Below, one piece after another: positions 1 through 10,173 of a DNA stretch of 64,000 bases. The stretch comes from Actinobacillus sp. GY-402 (lineage in GTDB: Bacteria > Pseudomonadota > Gammaproteobacteria > Enterobacterales > Pasteurellaceae). Numbering within the stretch: the stretch's first letter is position 1; the number at the start of each line of letters is the position of its first letter. The notes beneath the pieces were generated by a model. That model made no database searches. It was not told the origin of the DNA and saw nothing but the letters and a program-made list of their open reading frames with translations. The position numbers were made by a program, and so were the translations under genes. Location: contig NZ_CP062137.1 in assembly GCF_014843355.1 (NCBI RefSeq), forward strand, positions 124,001 to 188,000, written 5' to 3'.

Positions 1-35
1 ACCTTAAATTGGTAATAATGATATTTGGAGTGTAT

Positions 36-1703
36 ATGGATTTTTTGATAAATCTAAGTGAAGGTACGCAATTCACAATTCAACTTGCGATTGTGCTTAT
101 CTGTTTGTTTTATGGTGCAAGAAAAGGCGGTATTGCACTTGGGATGTTAGGCGGCGTCGGTTTAATCGTTTTGGTATTCGGTTTCGGGATTGAACCGGGT
201 AAACCTGCGATTGATGTGATGCTGACAATTTTGGCCGTGGTGGTCACTTCGGCAACATTGCAGGCCAGCGGCGGTTTGGATGTAATGTTACAAATTGCTG
301 AAAAAATGTTACGTCGCAATCCTAAATATGTGAGTATTCTTGCGCCGTTTGTTACTTGCTTTTTGACCATTCTTTGCGGTACGGGTCATGTTGTTTATAC
401 TATGTTGCCAATCATTTATGATATTGCGATTAAAAATAACATTCGTCCTGAACGCCCGATGGCGGCAAGTTCTATTGCCTCTCAAATGGGGATTATCGCT
501 TCTCCGGTTTCCGTCGCCGTGGTGACGTTAACCGCTTTCTTAGTGAATGCCAAAACACCGTTAGCCGGATTCGACGGTTATCTTGATTTATTGAAAGTCA
601 CCGTACCTTCAACACTTTGCGGTATTTTAGCGATCGGTATTTTCAGTTGGTTCCGCGGTAAAGATTTAGACAAAGACGAAGTATTCCAAGAAAAGCTGAA
701 AGATCCCGAATTCAAAAAATACGTTTATGGCGACAGCGCTTCTTTATTAGGTAAAAAACTGCCTCAATCAAGCTGGAATGCCATGTGGATCTTCTTTGGT
801 GCGATTTTAGTGGTTGCGCTGTTAGGTTATTTTAAAGATTTGCGCCCGGCTTTCGATAAACCGGTACCGGCTCAGGTTGTTGAAATTGTATCCGCCGATC
901 AAACGGTGAAAAGCATCAACGTAAAAGACGGTAAAATTGTCGCGACGGCGCAGGACGGCAAAGTAGCGATTGACGTGAAAGAAAATAAAGGTAAAGCTAA
1001 AACCGCTTATAATGCGATTGAAATTTATGATGATAAAGGCGTGTTAACGCAAACCTTATCCGTACAGGATAATAACGTGGTGATCACCGCGGGCGATCAA
1101 TCGGAAACCATTGCTAACGCCTCAATTGCGTTGAAAGATACCATGAAGAAGAAAACTAACCTCAGCATGGTTAATGTCATTCAAATTTTCATGTTATTGG
1201 CCGGTGCATTAATTGTTATCTTCACGAAAACCGATCCGGGTAAAATCAGTAAAAATGAAATTTTCCGCTCCGGTATGATTGCGTTAGTGGCCGTATTCGG
1301 TATTTCCTGGATGGCGGAAACCATGTTTACGGTTCACACGCCAATGATGAAAGCCGCGCTTGGTGATGTGGTGAAAGCGCATCCTTGGACTTATGCCGTG
1401 ATGTTGTTATTGATTTCTAAATTCGTAAACTCACAGGCGGCGGCGTTAGTGGCGTTCGTTCCGTTGGCGTTAAGTATCGGTGTGGAACCGGCCGTTATTC
1501 TTGCATTCGCTTCCGCTTGCTACGGTTACTACATTTTGCCGACTTACCCGAGCGACTTGGCGGCAATCCAATTTGACCGCTCCGGCACGACCCATATCGG
1601 TAAATTTGTGATTAACCACAGTTTCATCATGGTCGGTTTAATCGGTGTGGTTACGGCATGTATTTTCGGTTATCTCTTCACAATGATGTACGGTTACCTT
1701 TAA
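36..1703 (+). CDS. dcuB: Anaerobic C4-dicarboxylate transporter, DcuA/DcuB type, with large soluble insert
   Basis: Polytopic inner-membrane carrier of the Dcu family, which exchanges succinate for fumarate, malate or aspartate during fumarate respiration. The ATG at 36 is chosen because GGAG lies 5 bases upstream; an in-frame TTG at 9 lacks such a site. The 555 residues exceed the roughly 435-445 usual for DcuA/DcuB as I recall it. The excess is one hydrophilic, beta-rich segment at about residues 275-371, between helices ending near FKDLRP and starting near [10 protein letters not shown]. Both membrane halves look intact, including the end motif [18 protein letters not shown]-pair terminator follows. 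The family call is secure; DcuB rather than DcuA is inferred. Confidence 0.9.
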   Translation: MDFLINLSEGTQFTIQLAIVLICLFYGARKGGIALGMLGGVGLIVLVFGFGIEPGKPAIDVMLTILAVVVTSATLQASGGLDVMLQIAEKMLRRNPKYVSILAPFVTCFLTILCGTGHVVYTMLPIIYDIAIKNNIRPERPMAASSIASQMGIIASPVSVAVVTLTAFLVNAKTPLAGFDGYLDLLKVTVPSTLCGILAIGIFSWFRGKDLDKDEVFQEKLKDPEFKKYVYGDSASLLGKKLPQSSWNAMWIFFGAILVVALLGYFKDLRPAFDKPVPAQVVEIVSADQTVKSINVKDGKIVATAQDGKVAIDVKENKGKAKTAYNAIEIYDDKGVLTQTLSVQDNNVVITAGDQSETIANASIALKDTMKKKTNLSMVNVIQIFMLLAGALIVIFTKTDPGKISKNEIFRSGMIALVAVFGISWMAETMFTVHTPMMKAALGDVVKAHPWTYAVMLLLISKFVNSQAAALVAFVPLALSIGVEPAVILAFASACYGYYILPTYPSDLAAIQFDRSGTTHIGKFVINHSFIMVGLIGVVTACIFGYLFTMMYGYL

Positions 1704-1723
1704 TCGATAGCGAACAATAAAAG

Positions 1724-1755
1724 AAAAGTGCGGTCAAATTTGGCCGCATTTTTTA
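1724..1755 (+). terminator. USS-pair terminator after dcuB
   Basis: AAAAGTGCGGTC and a near-complementary GGCCGCATTTTT form a stem followed by a T run, 20 bases past the dcuB stop. The right arm has drifted from the perfect USS. Confidence 0.65.
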
Positions 1756-1867
1756 TGTTTGACGTTTCCCGTCTCGACGGAAAATTTTATGGGAAAAGTG
1801 CGGTCGGATTTTTGTGAGTTTTTTGAGAAAAATGCGCAAATCGAATGATGATTTGCGCGGAATGAGG

Positions 1868-2683
1868 TTAAGCTTCGATCAAGCCGGATTTCACCAGAAA
1901 ATTGTATATTCCGTCTTGTTCGATGTGATCCGTCACATAATCCGCCACGTCTTTCAGTTGCGGGTGCGCATTCCCCATTGCTACGCCGACACCGACGGTG
2001 TTAAGCATTTCGAGATCGTTTAAACCGTCACCAAACGCCATCACGTTATCCATGGACAAACCCAAATAATCAACCACGGCGCGAATTCCCCGCGCTTTGG
2101 AACCTTCCGCATCAAATAAGTCGACAGAATCCTTGTCCCAACGCACTACGCGCAATCCGTCTAAAATTTGCGCATCCGCAATCAGCTGATCCTGCGTTTC
2201 ATCATAAAACGGCAGTAACTGGAAGACTTCATTGGATTTAAAGTAATCTTTATCCACAATATAATCCCGCAGAATAGGATCCAATGCCGATTTTTGTTGC
2301 GGAGTGATGCCGGAAACCGCAATTTTTTTATCGGAAACAAAAGCATATTCAATGCCGTGGGCGTCAAAAAAGTCCACCAGAACCTGAATTTTTGCGGTGG
2401 GAATGGTGTGTTTTTCAATGAAATGATCTTTATAAACCGCTAATTGCCCGTTCATAGTGACAAACAAATCGATCGGTTCCTGCGCAAGCAACGCCCGGAG
2501 TTTTAACGGCAAGCTGCAACGGGAACGTCCCGTGGCAATGGCGGGAATAATGCCGTTGGCTTTCAATTTCCGGATTGCGGGTAAAACCGAATCGGGCAAG
2601 TAATCTTTGTGTTTAACGATAAGGGTTTCGTCAATATCGAAAAAGACGATTTTAATTTTGTCACGCAGGTTCGGTACCATCAT
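1868..2683 (-). CDS. Cof-type HAD-IIB family phosphatase
   Basis: Cytoplasmic haloacid-dehalogenase hydrolase of 271 residues. Motif I FFDIDETL (residues 14-21) holds the nucleophile Asp16 and acid/base Asp18; motif II is the ATGRS segment near residue 52; motif IV GDGLNDLEML lies near residue 218 and binds Mg2+. The large cap between motifs II and III marks the IIB (Cof) subclass, whose members dephosphorylate sugar phosphates, pyridoxal phosphate or flavin intermediates. The natural substrate cannot be read from the sequence. It is a stand-alone gene, transcribed against dcuB and divergent from nhaA. Confidence 0.88.
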   Translation of the reverse strand: MMVPNLRDKIKIVFFDIDETLIVKHKDYLPDSVLPAIRKLKANGIIPAIATGRSRCSLPLKLRALLAQEPIDLFVTMNGQLAVYKDHFIEKHTIPTAKIQVLVDFFDAHGIEYAFVSDKKIAVSGITPQQKSALDPILRDYIVDKDYFKSNEVFQLLPFYDETQDQLIADAQILDGLRVVRWDKDSVDLFDAEGSKARGIRAVVDYLGLSMDNVMAFGDGLNDLEMLNTVGVGVAMGNAHPQLKDVADYVTDHIEQDGIYNFLVKSGLIEA

Positions 2684-2931
2684 AACGGCCTCGGAAAACG
2701 GATAAATGTAGTCAAAAAATTTTCCGCAATTTTACACTATTTTGACAGGGTTTAGGCAAGAGAATGAGGGGCATTGTTTGCAGGAAATTTATTTAACTCA
2801 ATGGAATTGCCGCTAAATCCGTATTTTTTGAAATAGGCCGAAGATCTATTTTTGTTACGAAATTGCAACAAATTTGACCGCACTTATGCTAGGATGACGT
2901 TCCGTTTGATTGTTCGTTTTGGGAGGGAATT

Positions 2932-4101
2932 TTGCAATTTTTACAGCGTTTTTTAAAATTGGAATCGGCGCCGGGTATTCTATTATTCATTTTTGCCGTT
3001 TTGGCGATGATGTTGGCCAATTCGCCGTTAAAATCCCATTATTTTGATTTTCTGGATATTCCTATTGCCATACGGGTGAGTAGTTTTGAAATCAATAAAA
3101 CCTTAATTCACTGGGTGAACGATGGCTTCATGGCGGTGTTTTTTGTGTTGGTGGGCATGGAAGTGAAACGGGAAATGGCGGAAGGTTCGCTGGCAAGCTA
3201 TCGACAAGCGATTTTCCCGGCGTTGGCCGCCGTGGGCGGCATGATCGTGCCGGCATTAATTTATGCTTTTATTACCCATTCTCACGCGGAACTGGCAAAC
3301 GGTTGGGCGATTCCGATGGCGACCGACATTGCTTTTGCCCTGGGAATTATCGGGTTGCTCGGTTCGCGCGTTCCGTTGCCACTCAAAGTGTTTTTGCTGG
3401 CGCTTGCCATTATTGACGACTTAGGCGCCATTGTGGTGATTGCGCTGTTTTACTCGGAAGAATTAAGCATGCCGGCGCTCACGGTCGCCGTCTTCGCTAT
3501 TGCCGGCTTGTTAACGTTAAATCGTTTGAGAATGGGACATCTGTGCGGTTATTTGCTGTTTGGCACCATTTTATGGGCGTCCGTGTTGAAATCCGGCGTA
3601 CACGCTACATTGGCGGGAGTGATCATCGGTTTTTGCATTCCGTTGAAAGATCGCGAAGGCAATAGTCCGTTACATATTTTTGAACATGCGATGGCGCCTT
3701 GGTGTTCTTTTTTCATTTTACCGTTGTTTGCTTTCGCCAATGCGGGGGTATTTCTGGGTAGTGTAGATTGTAGTCTGGTTTTATCCGCTCTGCCGATGGG
3801 CATTGCGTTAGGTTTATTGATCGGTAAACCTTTAGGCGTATTCGGATTCAGTTTTCTGGCGGTGAAATCGGGGCTGGCAAAATTACCGGAAGGCACGAAT
3901 TTCAAACAGATTTTTGCCATAGCCGTTTTATGCGGTATCGGCTTTACAATGTCTATGTTCCTGGCCAGTCTGGCCTTTGAAGGCGAGAGTGACAGCGCGG
4001 TGAATACTCTTTCTCGCCTGGGAATTTTACTGGGATCTTCTGTTTCCGCTCTTATCGGTTATCTGATACTGAAAGCCGTTACCCAACCGGTGAAAGATTA
4101 A
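2932..4101 (+). CDS. nhaA: Na+/H+ antiporter NhaA
   Basis: Electrogenic sodium/proton antiporter of the inner membrane, 389 residues as in E. coli. It shows the family's ion-binding residues: Asp132 in ATDIAFALG and the Asp162-Asp163 pair in AIIDDLGAI, followed by conserved helix XI text [15 protein letters not shown]. The start is a TTG at 2932 with a strong GGGAGGGA upstream; no ATG fits the conserved N-terminus. The upstream gap has one USS (around 2872). A strong hairpin terminator at 4111-4140 separates it from mntP. NhaA handles sodium and alkaline stress. Confidence 0.95.
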   Translation: MQFLQRFLKLESAPGILLFIFAVLAMMLANSPLKSHYFDFLDIPIAIRVSSFEINKTLIHWVNDGFMAVFFVLVGMEVKREMAEGSLASYRQAIFPALAAVGGMIVPALIYAFITHSHAELANGWAIPMATDIAFALGIIGLLGSRVPLPLKVFLLALAIIDDLGAIVVIALFYSEELSMPALTVAVFAIAGLLTLNRLRMGHLCGYLLFGTILWASVLKSGVHATLAGVIIGFCIPLKDREGNSPLHIFEHAMAPWCSFFILPLFAFANAGVFLGSVDCSLVLSALPMGIALGLLIGKPLGVFGFSFLAVKSGLAKLPEGTNFKQIFAIAVLCGIGFTMSMFLASLAFEGESDSAVNTLSRLGILLGSSVSALIGYLILKAVTQPVKD

Positions 4102-4110
4102 TGTTGATAA

Positions 4111-4140
4111 AAAACACGAGTGCGAGGCTCGTGTTTTTTA
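4111..4140 (+). terminator. Rho-independent terminator of nhaA
   Basis: AAAACACGAG and CTCGTGTTTT pair over 10 bases around a 7-base loop, followed by TTTTT, just after the nhaA stop. Confidence 0.85.
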
Positions 4141-4213
4141 ATATTTATTTGATCTATTACATCCGTTTTCAAACAGAAAAGTTTATAATAACTTTTTTAT
4201 TTTTGGATTTAGC

Positions 4214-4777
4214 ATGTCTTATTATACATTGTGGGTGATAGCTTTCGGGCTGTCCATGGACGCATTTGCGGTTTCCGTCGGTAAAGGTCTCACGTTAACG
4301 GATTTCTGCCTGAAATTTGCGTTAAAAATTGCCTTCTGTTTCGGGATGTTCCAGGCGTTGATGCCGCTGCTGGGATATTACGTGGGCTCGCATTTCAGCA
4401 ATTACATTACCGAATTCGATCATTGGATTGCCTTTGTGTTGCTGTGTGTAATCGGCATCAATATGATCAAAGAATCTTTCAGTGAGGAAGACGGCGACGA
4501 CGACCCGTTCGATTTCAGTTGGCGTCATTTAATCATGTTGGGCGTGGCAACCAGCATTGATGCGCTTGCCATGGGCATTTCCTTTGCTTTTTTGAACGTG
4601 AATGTATGGCAGGCGGCGGCCGTGATCGGGCTCACCACGGCGCTGCTTTCCGTATTCGGTTTGAAAGCGGGACATTGGCTCGGCGACAGAATCCGCAAAC
4701 AGGCGGAATTGTTAGGCGGCGCGGTTTTGATCGCAATGGGGATAAAAGTGTTGATTGAACACCAGGTTTGGGGTTAA
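4214..4777 (+). CDS. mntP: Manganese efflux pump MntP
   Basis: Inner-membrane Mn2+ exporter of 187 residues, six predicted helices built as two three-helix repeats. Each repeat carries the diagnostic Asp motif: MDAFAVSVGKG (Asp16) and TSIDALAMGISF (Asp116). The loop between them is acidic (EEDGDDD, residues 91-97). The 112-base gap upstream is nearly all terminator and promoter, too short for the long Mn-sensing yybP-ykoY riboswitch that controls this gene in some bacteria, so no riboswitch is called. Confidence 0.93.
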   Translation: MSYYTLWVIAFGLSMDAFAVSVGKGLTLTDFCLKFALKIAFCFGMFQALMPLLGYYVGSHFSNYITEFDHWIAFVLLCVIGINMIKESFSEEDGDDDPFDFSWRHLIMLGVATSIDALAMGISFAFLNVNVWQAAAVIGLTTALLSVFGLKAGHWLGDRIRKQAELLGGAVLIAMGIKVLIEHQVWG

Positions 4778-4863
4778 AAAACAGGTCGGAAATCGACCGC
4801 ACTTTAACGGCGTTTTAATTTGTGTGCCCAAAGTGCGGTCAAAAAAATCGAAGTTTTTTTGAA

Positions 4864-4905
4864 GTCGGCTTGCCGGATTCACTCCGCCGAGGAGCAAATT
4901 TATTT
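4864..4905. repeat. Compound-hairpin intergenic repeat, copy C (decayed)
   Basis: Hairpin CGGC-TT-GCCG followed by CTCC-GCCGA-GGAG and an AT-rich tail, next to a USS. The order and spacing match copies at 22838 and 23950; the third hairpin is lost or reduced to AAAT/ATTT. Confidence 0.45.
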
Positions 4906-4925
4906 ACAACAAGGCGGGTGAATTT

Positions 4926-5651
4926 TTAATCGTTTTGATGACGTTTCACCAATTGGGTCCAGTTGTAATAACCGTAAATGGAATTACAGAAGTACATGAT
5001 ATACATCACCAACAGCGGCAGACTGGTGTCGCCCGTTTTGGCATACATGCCGATCCATAATGCGATGGTGAGTGCGTTCACGATAATCCATAACGCCCAT
5101 TGTTCGCGATAACGCAACATCATCAGCACCTGCGCCACAATGGACACCACAACGGTAACGCCGTCCAGCTCCGGAAATGCGCTATTCAAACGGGTTAGCA
5201 GCTTAATGTAGCTATAAGTGCCGACTAACACCACGGCAATGACGATTAACCATTGTTTGAAGTTCAGCGCTTTGGCGATGACTTCCTCCACGCCGTCGCT
5301 ATTCACCGTATTTTTGTTGGTCATATGTTTACGCCACAAATAAAAACCGATAAATTGAACCGGTACATATACCAGCAAATTCAGCTGCATTTCGCCGTAA
5401 AGCCCGAAAGTGTACGAGGTGTACGCGTAAAGAGAGACGCTGATGAGCCCGAACAAATAGTTGCTGATCTTGCCTTTTCCTACAAATACCACACATAAAA
5501 TTCCCGTGATGGCGGCGATGGTGGCAATCCAGCCGTCGGGTTGAATGGCGAAAATAACCAGTTGAATAGTCAGGAAAAAGCACAGCCATAAGGCTTCGAA
5601 TTTGGTCCAGCCGCCGAAAAATTCGTCTTTCAGTTTTGCGGTCAAGCTCAT
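4926..5651 (-). CDS. pnuC: Nicotinamide riboside transporter PnuC
   Basis: Inner-membrane facilitator that brings nicotinamide riboside into the cell for NAD synthesis. Pasteurellaceae cannot make NAD de novo and depend on such salvage (the V-factor requirement). The protein has 241 residues and about seven helices; the TM segments and aromatic, Trp-rich pattern (FYLWRKHM, YGYYNWTQ) are those of PnuC. The start at 5651 is preferred because AAGGAGCC precedes it by 4 bases; an upstream in-frame ATG at 5702 has no ribosome site. The gene stands alone between two intergenic gaps. Confidence 0.9.
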   Translation of the reverse strand: MSLTAKLKDEFFGGWTKFEALWLCFFLTIQLVIFAIQPDGWIATIAAITGILCVVFVGKGKISNYLFGLISVSLYAYTSYTFGLYGEMQLNLLVYVPVQFIGFYLWRKHMTNKNTVNSDGVEEVIAKALNFKQWLIVIAVVLVGTYSYIKLLTRLNSAFPELDGVTVVVSIVAQVLMMLRYREQWALWIIVNALTIALWIGMYAKTGDTSLPLLVMYIMYFCNSIYGYYNWTQLVKRHQND

Positions 5652-5859
5652 AACAGGCTCCTTGAAAATGAGGTAGGAATAAAAATCGATTGATTTTTGC
5701 ACCGCACTTTTTTTATGTCAAGGATAAATTATATTTTTTGAAATTTAATTTGATTTTATCGATTATTTGTAAAGCATATTATACATAAAAGGGCGGTTTG
5801 ATTTTTCCGGAAGACTCGCTAAAATAGCCGCCTTTTTGATATTTAACAGGTGAAATTTT

Positions 5860-8730
5860 ATGCCGTTTGCAATCGGTCAGCGTTGGATAAGCGAAAGCGA
5901 GAATAATCTGGGATTGGGAATGATCACCGAGGTGAACAGCCGCACGGTGACGATCTTCTTCCCCGCCGCCGACGAAACGCGGATTTATGCCGCGGACGGC
6001 GCGCCGCTGACCCGCGTGCTGTTTAATGCGGGCGACACGGTCACTCACCGGCAAGGCTGGCAAGCGCAAGTGATAGAAATTACGGTCAATAATTTGACCG
6101 CACTTTATCTGGTTAAACGGCTGGATAACGGTGCAGAAGCGGTGCTGAAAGAAATGGAGCTCGCTCATCAAATCAGCTTCAGCAAACCGCAGGATCGCCT
6201 GTTCGGCGCGCAAATTGATCGTAGCGACCGTTTTGCCTTGCGTTATCAGGCGTTATTGCATCAACAGGCGCAGTTTCAATCGCCTTTGCGCGGGTTGCGC
6301 GGCATTCGGGCGGGATTAATTCCCCATCAGCTGCATATTGCGAAAGAAGTGGGGCAACGCCTTCATCCGCGCGTATTGCTGGCAGACGAAGTGGGGTTGG
6401 GGAAAACCATTGAAGCGGGCATGATTTTGCAGCAACAAATTTTCGCCGGGCGGGCGGACAGAGTGCTGATTATTGTGCCGGAAACCTTGCAACATCAATG
6501 GCTGCTGGAAATGTTGCGTCGTTTCAATTTGCATTTTTCCTTGTTTGACGAAGAACGGGCGGCGGATTTTGCCGCGACGGAGGAGCAGGACGAACGCAAT
6601 CCTTTCGACAGTGAAAACCTGATTATTTGTTCGCTGGATTGGCTGATTTCCCAGCCTAAACGCGGGGAACAGGCATTGCGGACGCAATTCGATTTACTGA
6701 TTGTCGACGAAGCGCATCACTTGGCATGGACGCCGGAAGCCGTCAGTCCGGAATATCGGCTGGTCGAAGGCTTGGCGAAACGGATTCCATCCGTCCTGTT
6801 GCTAACGGCGACACCGGAACAATTAGGCCTGCAAAGCCATTTCGCGCGTTTAAAATTATTGGATGCGGATCGTTTTTATGATTACGATGCGTTTGTTGCC
6901 GAACAACGGCATTATCGGCCGGTAGCGGAGGCGGTGCAAACCCTGTTGGCGGAGAAACCGTTAAGTGCGGCGGAAAAAAACGCGATTTCCGATTTATTGG
7001 CGGAACAGGATGCGGAGCCGCTGTTTAACGCGTTGGACAGCCGGAATGAAACGGAAAAAGCCTTGGCTCGTCAGGAACTGATCAGCAGTTTGATTGATCG
7101 CCACGGCACCAGCCGCGTGCTGTTCCGCAATACGCGCCGAGGCGTGAAAGGTTTTCCGCGCCGGGTTTATCACCAAATCAATCTGGTGCCGCCGGAACAA
7201 TATATTCAAGCGAGCTGTTTGCCGGGAGAAAATCCGGAACCTTTGTTTGGCAATAAGGAACAGGAAAACAAATGGTGGAATTTCGATCCGCGCGTGGAAT
7301 GGTTGATCACTTTTTTGAAAAATCAGCGTCATGAAAAAGTGCTGGTGATTTGCCGGCAAGCTCAAACGGCGGTTCAGCTGGAACAGGCGTTGCGCGAAAA
7401 AGAAGGTCTTCGCAGCGCGGTTTTCCACGAAAATTTATCCGTTATTGAGCGGGATCGGGCCGCCGCTTATTTTGCCGATCAGGAAAACGGTGCGCAGGTT
7501 TTGTTAAGTTCCGCTATCGGTTCCGAAGGGCGAAACTTTCAGTTTGCCTGCCGTTTGGTGTTGTTTAATTTGCCGGAAAACCCGGATTTATTGGAACAAT
7601 GTATCGGGCGTCTGGATCGTATCGGGCAGCAGCGGGATGTTCAAATTTACGCGCTCTGTTTCGCGGATTCACCGCAAAGGGTGCTGGCGGATTGGTATCA
7701 TCAAGGGTTAAATGCGTTTGAAGAAACCTGTCCGATGGGCGCGGCGTTATTTGAAAAGTGCGGGCAAAAATTGCGAAGTTTTTTGCAGCATCCTACCGAA
7801 TCGGCGGGCTTTGATAGGTTCCTGAAGGAAACTGAGAAGCTGCGTTTGCAGCTGAAAAGGGAATTGGAAGAGGGTCGCGATCGGTTGTTGGAACTGAATT
7901 CAAACGGCGGTGACGAGGCGCAACGGCTGGCCGAGGCGATTCGGGCGGAAGATTACGATACCGAGTTGGTAAATTTCACCCTGAATCTGTTTGATGTTAT
8001 CGGCGTGGAACAAGAGGATTCGGGCGAAAAATCCATTGTGATTACACCGACGGGCACCATGTTGGTGCCGGATTTTCCTGGGCTGAAGGAAGACGGTGTG
8101 ACGGTAACTTTTGATCGCGAGCTGGCATTAGCCCGGGAAGAACTGGAATTTTTAACCTGGGATCATCCGATGTTGCGTAACGGTATTGATTTGGTGGTTT
8201 CCGGCGATATCGGTAAAACGGCGGCGTCATTGTTGATTAATGACAAATTACCACCCGGCACGTTGCTGCTGGAATTGATTTACGTGGTGGAGAGTCAGGC
8301 GCCGAAAGGCTTGCAGCTTAACCGTTTCTTGCCGCCTACGCCGCTACGTTTGTTGTTGGATGGTAAAGGTCGGGATTTGGCGGCGCAAGTGAGTTTTAGT
8401 CGGTTGGAAAAACAGTTGAAGCCAATGGATAAACATGTGGCGAATAAAATGGTGAAAATGATCCGTCCGAATATCGAAAAAATGCTGGTCATGGCGGAGC
8501 AACAGGTTGCCGAACGGGCAAAAACGGTGATTGCAGCGGCGCAACAACAGGCGGATTCGGCGTTAAGCCATGAGCTTAATCGCCTGAACGGACTGAAAAG
8601 TGTCAATAAAAATATTCGTCAGGATGAAATTGACGGCCTGGAAACGCTGCGCATCCAATCTTTGGCGGCACTGGCTAAGGCAAATTGGCGGCTGGACAGC
8701 TTACGCGTGATCGTGAGCAACAAATCGTGA
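5860..8730 (+). CDS. rapA: RNA polymerase-associated ATPase RapA (HepA)
   Basis: SWI2/SNF2-family translocase that binds RNA polymerase and recycles it from stalled post-termination complexes. 956 residues against about 968 in E. coli. The N-terminal Tudor-like region opens with [10 protein letters not shown]; Walker A is DEVGLGKT (176-183), Walker B is DEAHHLAW near 284, and [11 protein letters not shown] is helicase motif III. Motifs V and VI are [14 protein letters not shown] and [11 protein letters not shown]. The C-terminal half contains the RapA-specific accessory domains. One USS lies inside the gene (about 6094), read in frame as LTAL. It is monocistronic. Confidence 0.95.
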   Translation: MPFAIGQRWISESENNLGLGMITEVNSRTVTIFFPAADETRIYAADGAPLTRVLFNAGDTVTHRQGWQAQVIEITVNNLTALYLVKRLDNGAEAVLKEMELAHQISFSKPQDRLFGAQIDRSDRFALRYQALLHQQAQFQSPLRGLRGIRAGLIPHQLHIAKEVGQRLHPRVLLADEVGLGKTIEAGMILQQQIFAGRADRVLIIVPETLQHQWLLEMLRRFNLHFSLFDEERAADFAATEEQDERNPFDSENLIICSLDWLISQPKRGEQALRTQFDLLIVDEAHHLAWTPEAVSPEYRLVEGLAKRIPSVLLLTATPEQLGLQSHFARLKLLDADRFYDYDAFVAEQRHYRPVAEAVQTLLAEKPLSAAEKNAISDLLAEQDAEPLFNALDSRNETEKALARQELISSLIDRHGTSRVLFRNTRRGVKGFPRRVYHQINLVPPEQYIQASCLPGENPEPLFGNKEQENKWWNFDPRVEWLITFLKNQRHEKVLVICRQAQTAVQLEQALREKEGLRSAVFHENLSVIERDRAAAYFADQENGAQVLLSSAIGSEGRNFQFACRLVLFNLPENPDLLEQCIGRLDRIGQQRDVQIYALCFADSPQRVLADWYHQGLNAFEETCPMGAALFEKCGQKLRSFLQHPTESAGFDRFLKETEKLRLQLKRELEEGRDRLLELNSNGGDEAQRLAEAIRAEDYDTELVNFTLNLFDVIGVEQEDSGEKSIVITPTGTMLVPDFPGLKEDGVTVTFDRELALAREELEFLTWDHPMLRNGIDLVVSGDIGKTAASLLINDKLPPGTLLLELIYVVESQAPKGLQLNRFLPPTPLRLLLDGKGRDLAAQVSFSRLEKQLKPMDKHVANKMVKMIRPNIEKMLVMAEQQVAERAKTVIAAAQQQADSALSHELNRLNGLKSVNKNIRQDEIDGLETLRIQSLAALAKANWRLDSLRVIVSNKS

Positions 8731-9060
8731 TTTTTTGATTTTATTGTCTTGGCCGGGATTTTCGTCATCTTGGGAAAGTTGCGTTAAACGCTTTTTAAAT
8801 TCATATGGCTTCTATTTTTATTCAAAAAAATTAAAAATTCTTATATTTTCATCGTTTGATTGAGGGTTTTAATTAGAAAAAATCAAAAAAACAGGTGAAA
8901 ACTGAAGAATCTTTAATGTCGCATAATTTTATTTCTCAGGGTATTGCAACCGTTTGCTTAAATCTGATATATGTAGCAACACGTCGGCGAAATATTTTGC
9001 GCTTCGCCGGCGTAAACACAACATAATCCGATTAAAAGCGCTTATCATGGAGTGCATCCT
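8731..9060. other. 330-base leader region before the TAXI locus
   Basis: No gene is visible here. It is AT-rich and holds a LacI/PurR-like near-palindrome TTGCAACCGTTTGCTT at 8945-8960 and a 10-base hairpin (8982-8991 with 9003-9012, one G-T wobble) not followed by a T run. The ribosome site TGGAGTG lies at 9048-9054. The promoter position is not certain. Confidence 0.4.
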
Positions 9061-10023
9061 ATGAAAAAATTATTTAAACTCTCTCTTGTCGCCGGCATTG
9101 CTTTAGCATCGCTAAATGTTCATGCCGAAGAAAAATTCATCACCATCGGAACCGGCGGTCAAACCGGCGTGTATTATGTGGTGGGTCAGTCTATTTGTCA
9201 GTTAGTGAATCGTGATACGGCGAAAACCGGTGTGAAATGTAATGCGCCTTCAACCGGTGCTTCCGTGGCGAATCTGAACGCCATTGCCGATCATCAAATG
9301 GATATGGGAATTGCCCAATCCGACTGGCAATATCATGCCTATAACGGTTCAAGTTCTTTTGAAGGTAAGAAAAACGAAAAATTACGTGCCATTTTCTCAC
9401 TTCATCCGGAACCGTTTACATTAATGGTGCGTGATGATTCCGGTATCAAATCTTTTGACGATTTGAAAGGCAAACGTGTGAATGTGGGCGATCCGGGCTC
9501 GGGCACGCGCGCCACTATGAATGTTATTCTGGCGGCTAAAGGCTGGACGGATAAGGATTTCAAAGTGGCTTCCGAATTAAAACCGGCGGAAATGGCCTCT
9601 GTCATGTGTGATAACAATCTGGACGCGATTACCTATAATGTGGGCCATCCGAACGGGGCGCTGAAAGAAGCGGCGGCTTCCTGCGATTCTCATTTGGTGC
9701 CGGTAACGGGCGAGGCTATCGATAAACTGGTGGCGGATCATTCTTACTATGCGAAAGCCGTGATTCCGGGCGGATTATACAAAGGCACGGACAATCCGGT
9801 GGAAACTTTCGGGGTGTATGCGACATTGGTGACCTCTGAAGATGTGGATGCGGATAAAGTTTACGCGGTAGTGAAAGCGGTGTTCGATAATTTTGACCGT
9901 TTCAAACGTTTACATCCGGCTTTTGCCAACCTGAAACAGGAAGAGATGATCACCAACGCCTTATCCGCACCTTTGCATGAAGGCGCCGTCCGTTATTACA
10001 AGGAACGTGGCTGGATTAAATAA
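9061..10023 (+). CDS. TAXI family TRAP transporter solute-binding protein (first copy)
   Basis: Periplasmic binding protein of the TAXI class (TRAP-associated extracytoplasmic immunogenic), which captures a small carboxylate or amino-acid-like ligand for a TRAP permease. 320 residues, with a signal peptide MKKLFKLSLVAGIALASL and likely cleavage after NVHA (about residue 22). The mature start TIGTGGQTGVYY is the TAXI fingerprint. ATG 9061 is chosen over an upstream GTG at 9052 because GGAG lies 8 bases before it. The permease gene follows at 10174, and a close paralogue lies at 13350. Ligand unknown; glutamate and 2-oxoglutarate are known for other TAXI systems. Confidence 0.9.
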   Translation: MKKLFKLSLVAGIALASLNVHAEEKFITIGTGGQTGVYYVVGQSICQLVNRDTAKTGVKCNAPSTGASVANLNAIADHQMDMGIAQSDWQYHAYNGSSSFEGKKNEKLRAIFSLHPEPFTLMVRDDSGIKSFDDLKGKRVNVGDPGSGTRATMNVILAAKGWTDKDFKVASELKPAEMASVMCDNNLDAITYNVGHPNGALKEAAASCDSHLVPVTGEAIDKLVADHSYYAKAVIPGGLYKGTDNPVETFGVYATLVTSEDVDADKVYAVVKAVFDNFDRFKRLHPAFANLKQEEMITNALSAPLHEGAVRYYKERGWIK

Positions 10024-10041
10024 AAAACTTTCGTTTTTTTT

Positions 10042-10108
10042 ACCGCACTTTTTCTTGATTTCGGCGCGCTGTGCGTAGGTATCAACGTAAAAGTGCGGTC
10101 GTTTTTTT
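10042..10108 (+). terminator. Inverted USS pair between TAXI binding protein and permease
   Basis: ACCGCACTTTTT (10042) and AAAAGTGCGGT (10089-10099) can pair around a 35-40 base loop, followed by a T run. Probably a leaky terminator that favours excess binding protein over permease. Confidence 0.5.
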
Positions 10109-10173
10109 TGTTATTTTTTTCTCCTTGTCGCTCGAATCGGTTGCGGGGAGTGTTACTTGGAAGGAACCCGTCT

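Noticed and set aside
4102-4213. Possible Mn riboswitch (yybP-ykoY) before mntP
   Set aside because: The gap is only 112 bases, about 30 of which are the nhaA terminator; no matching helices were seen.
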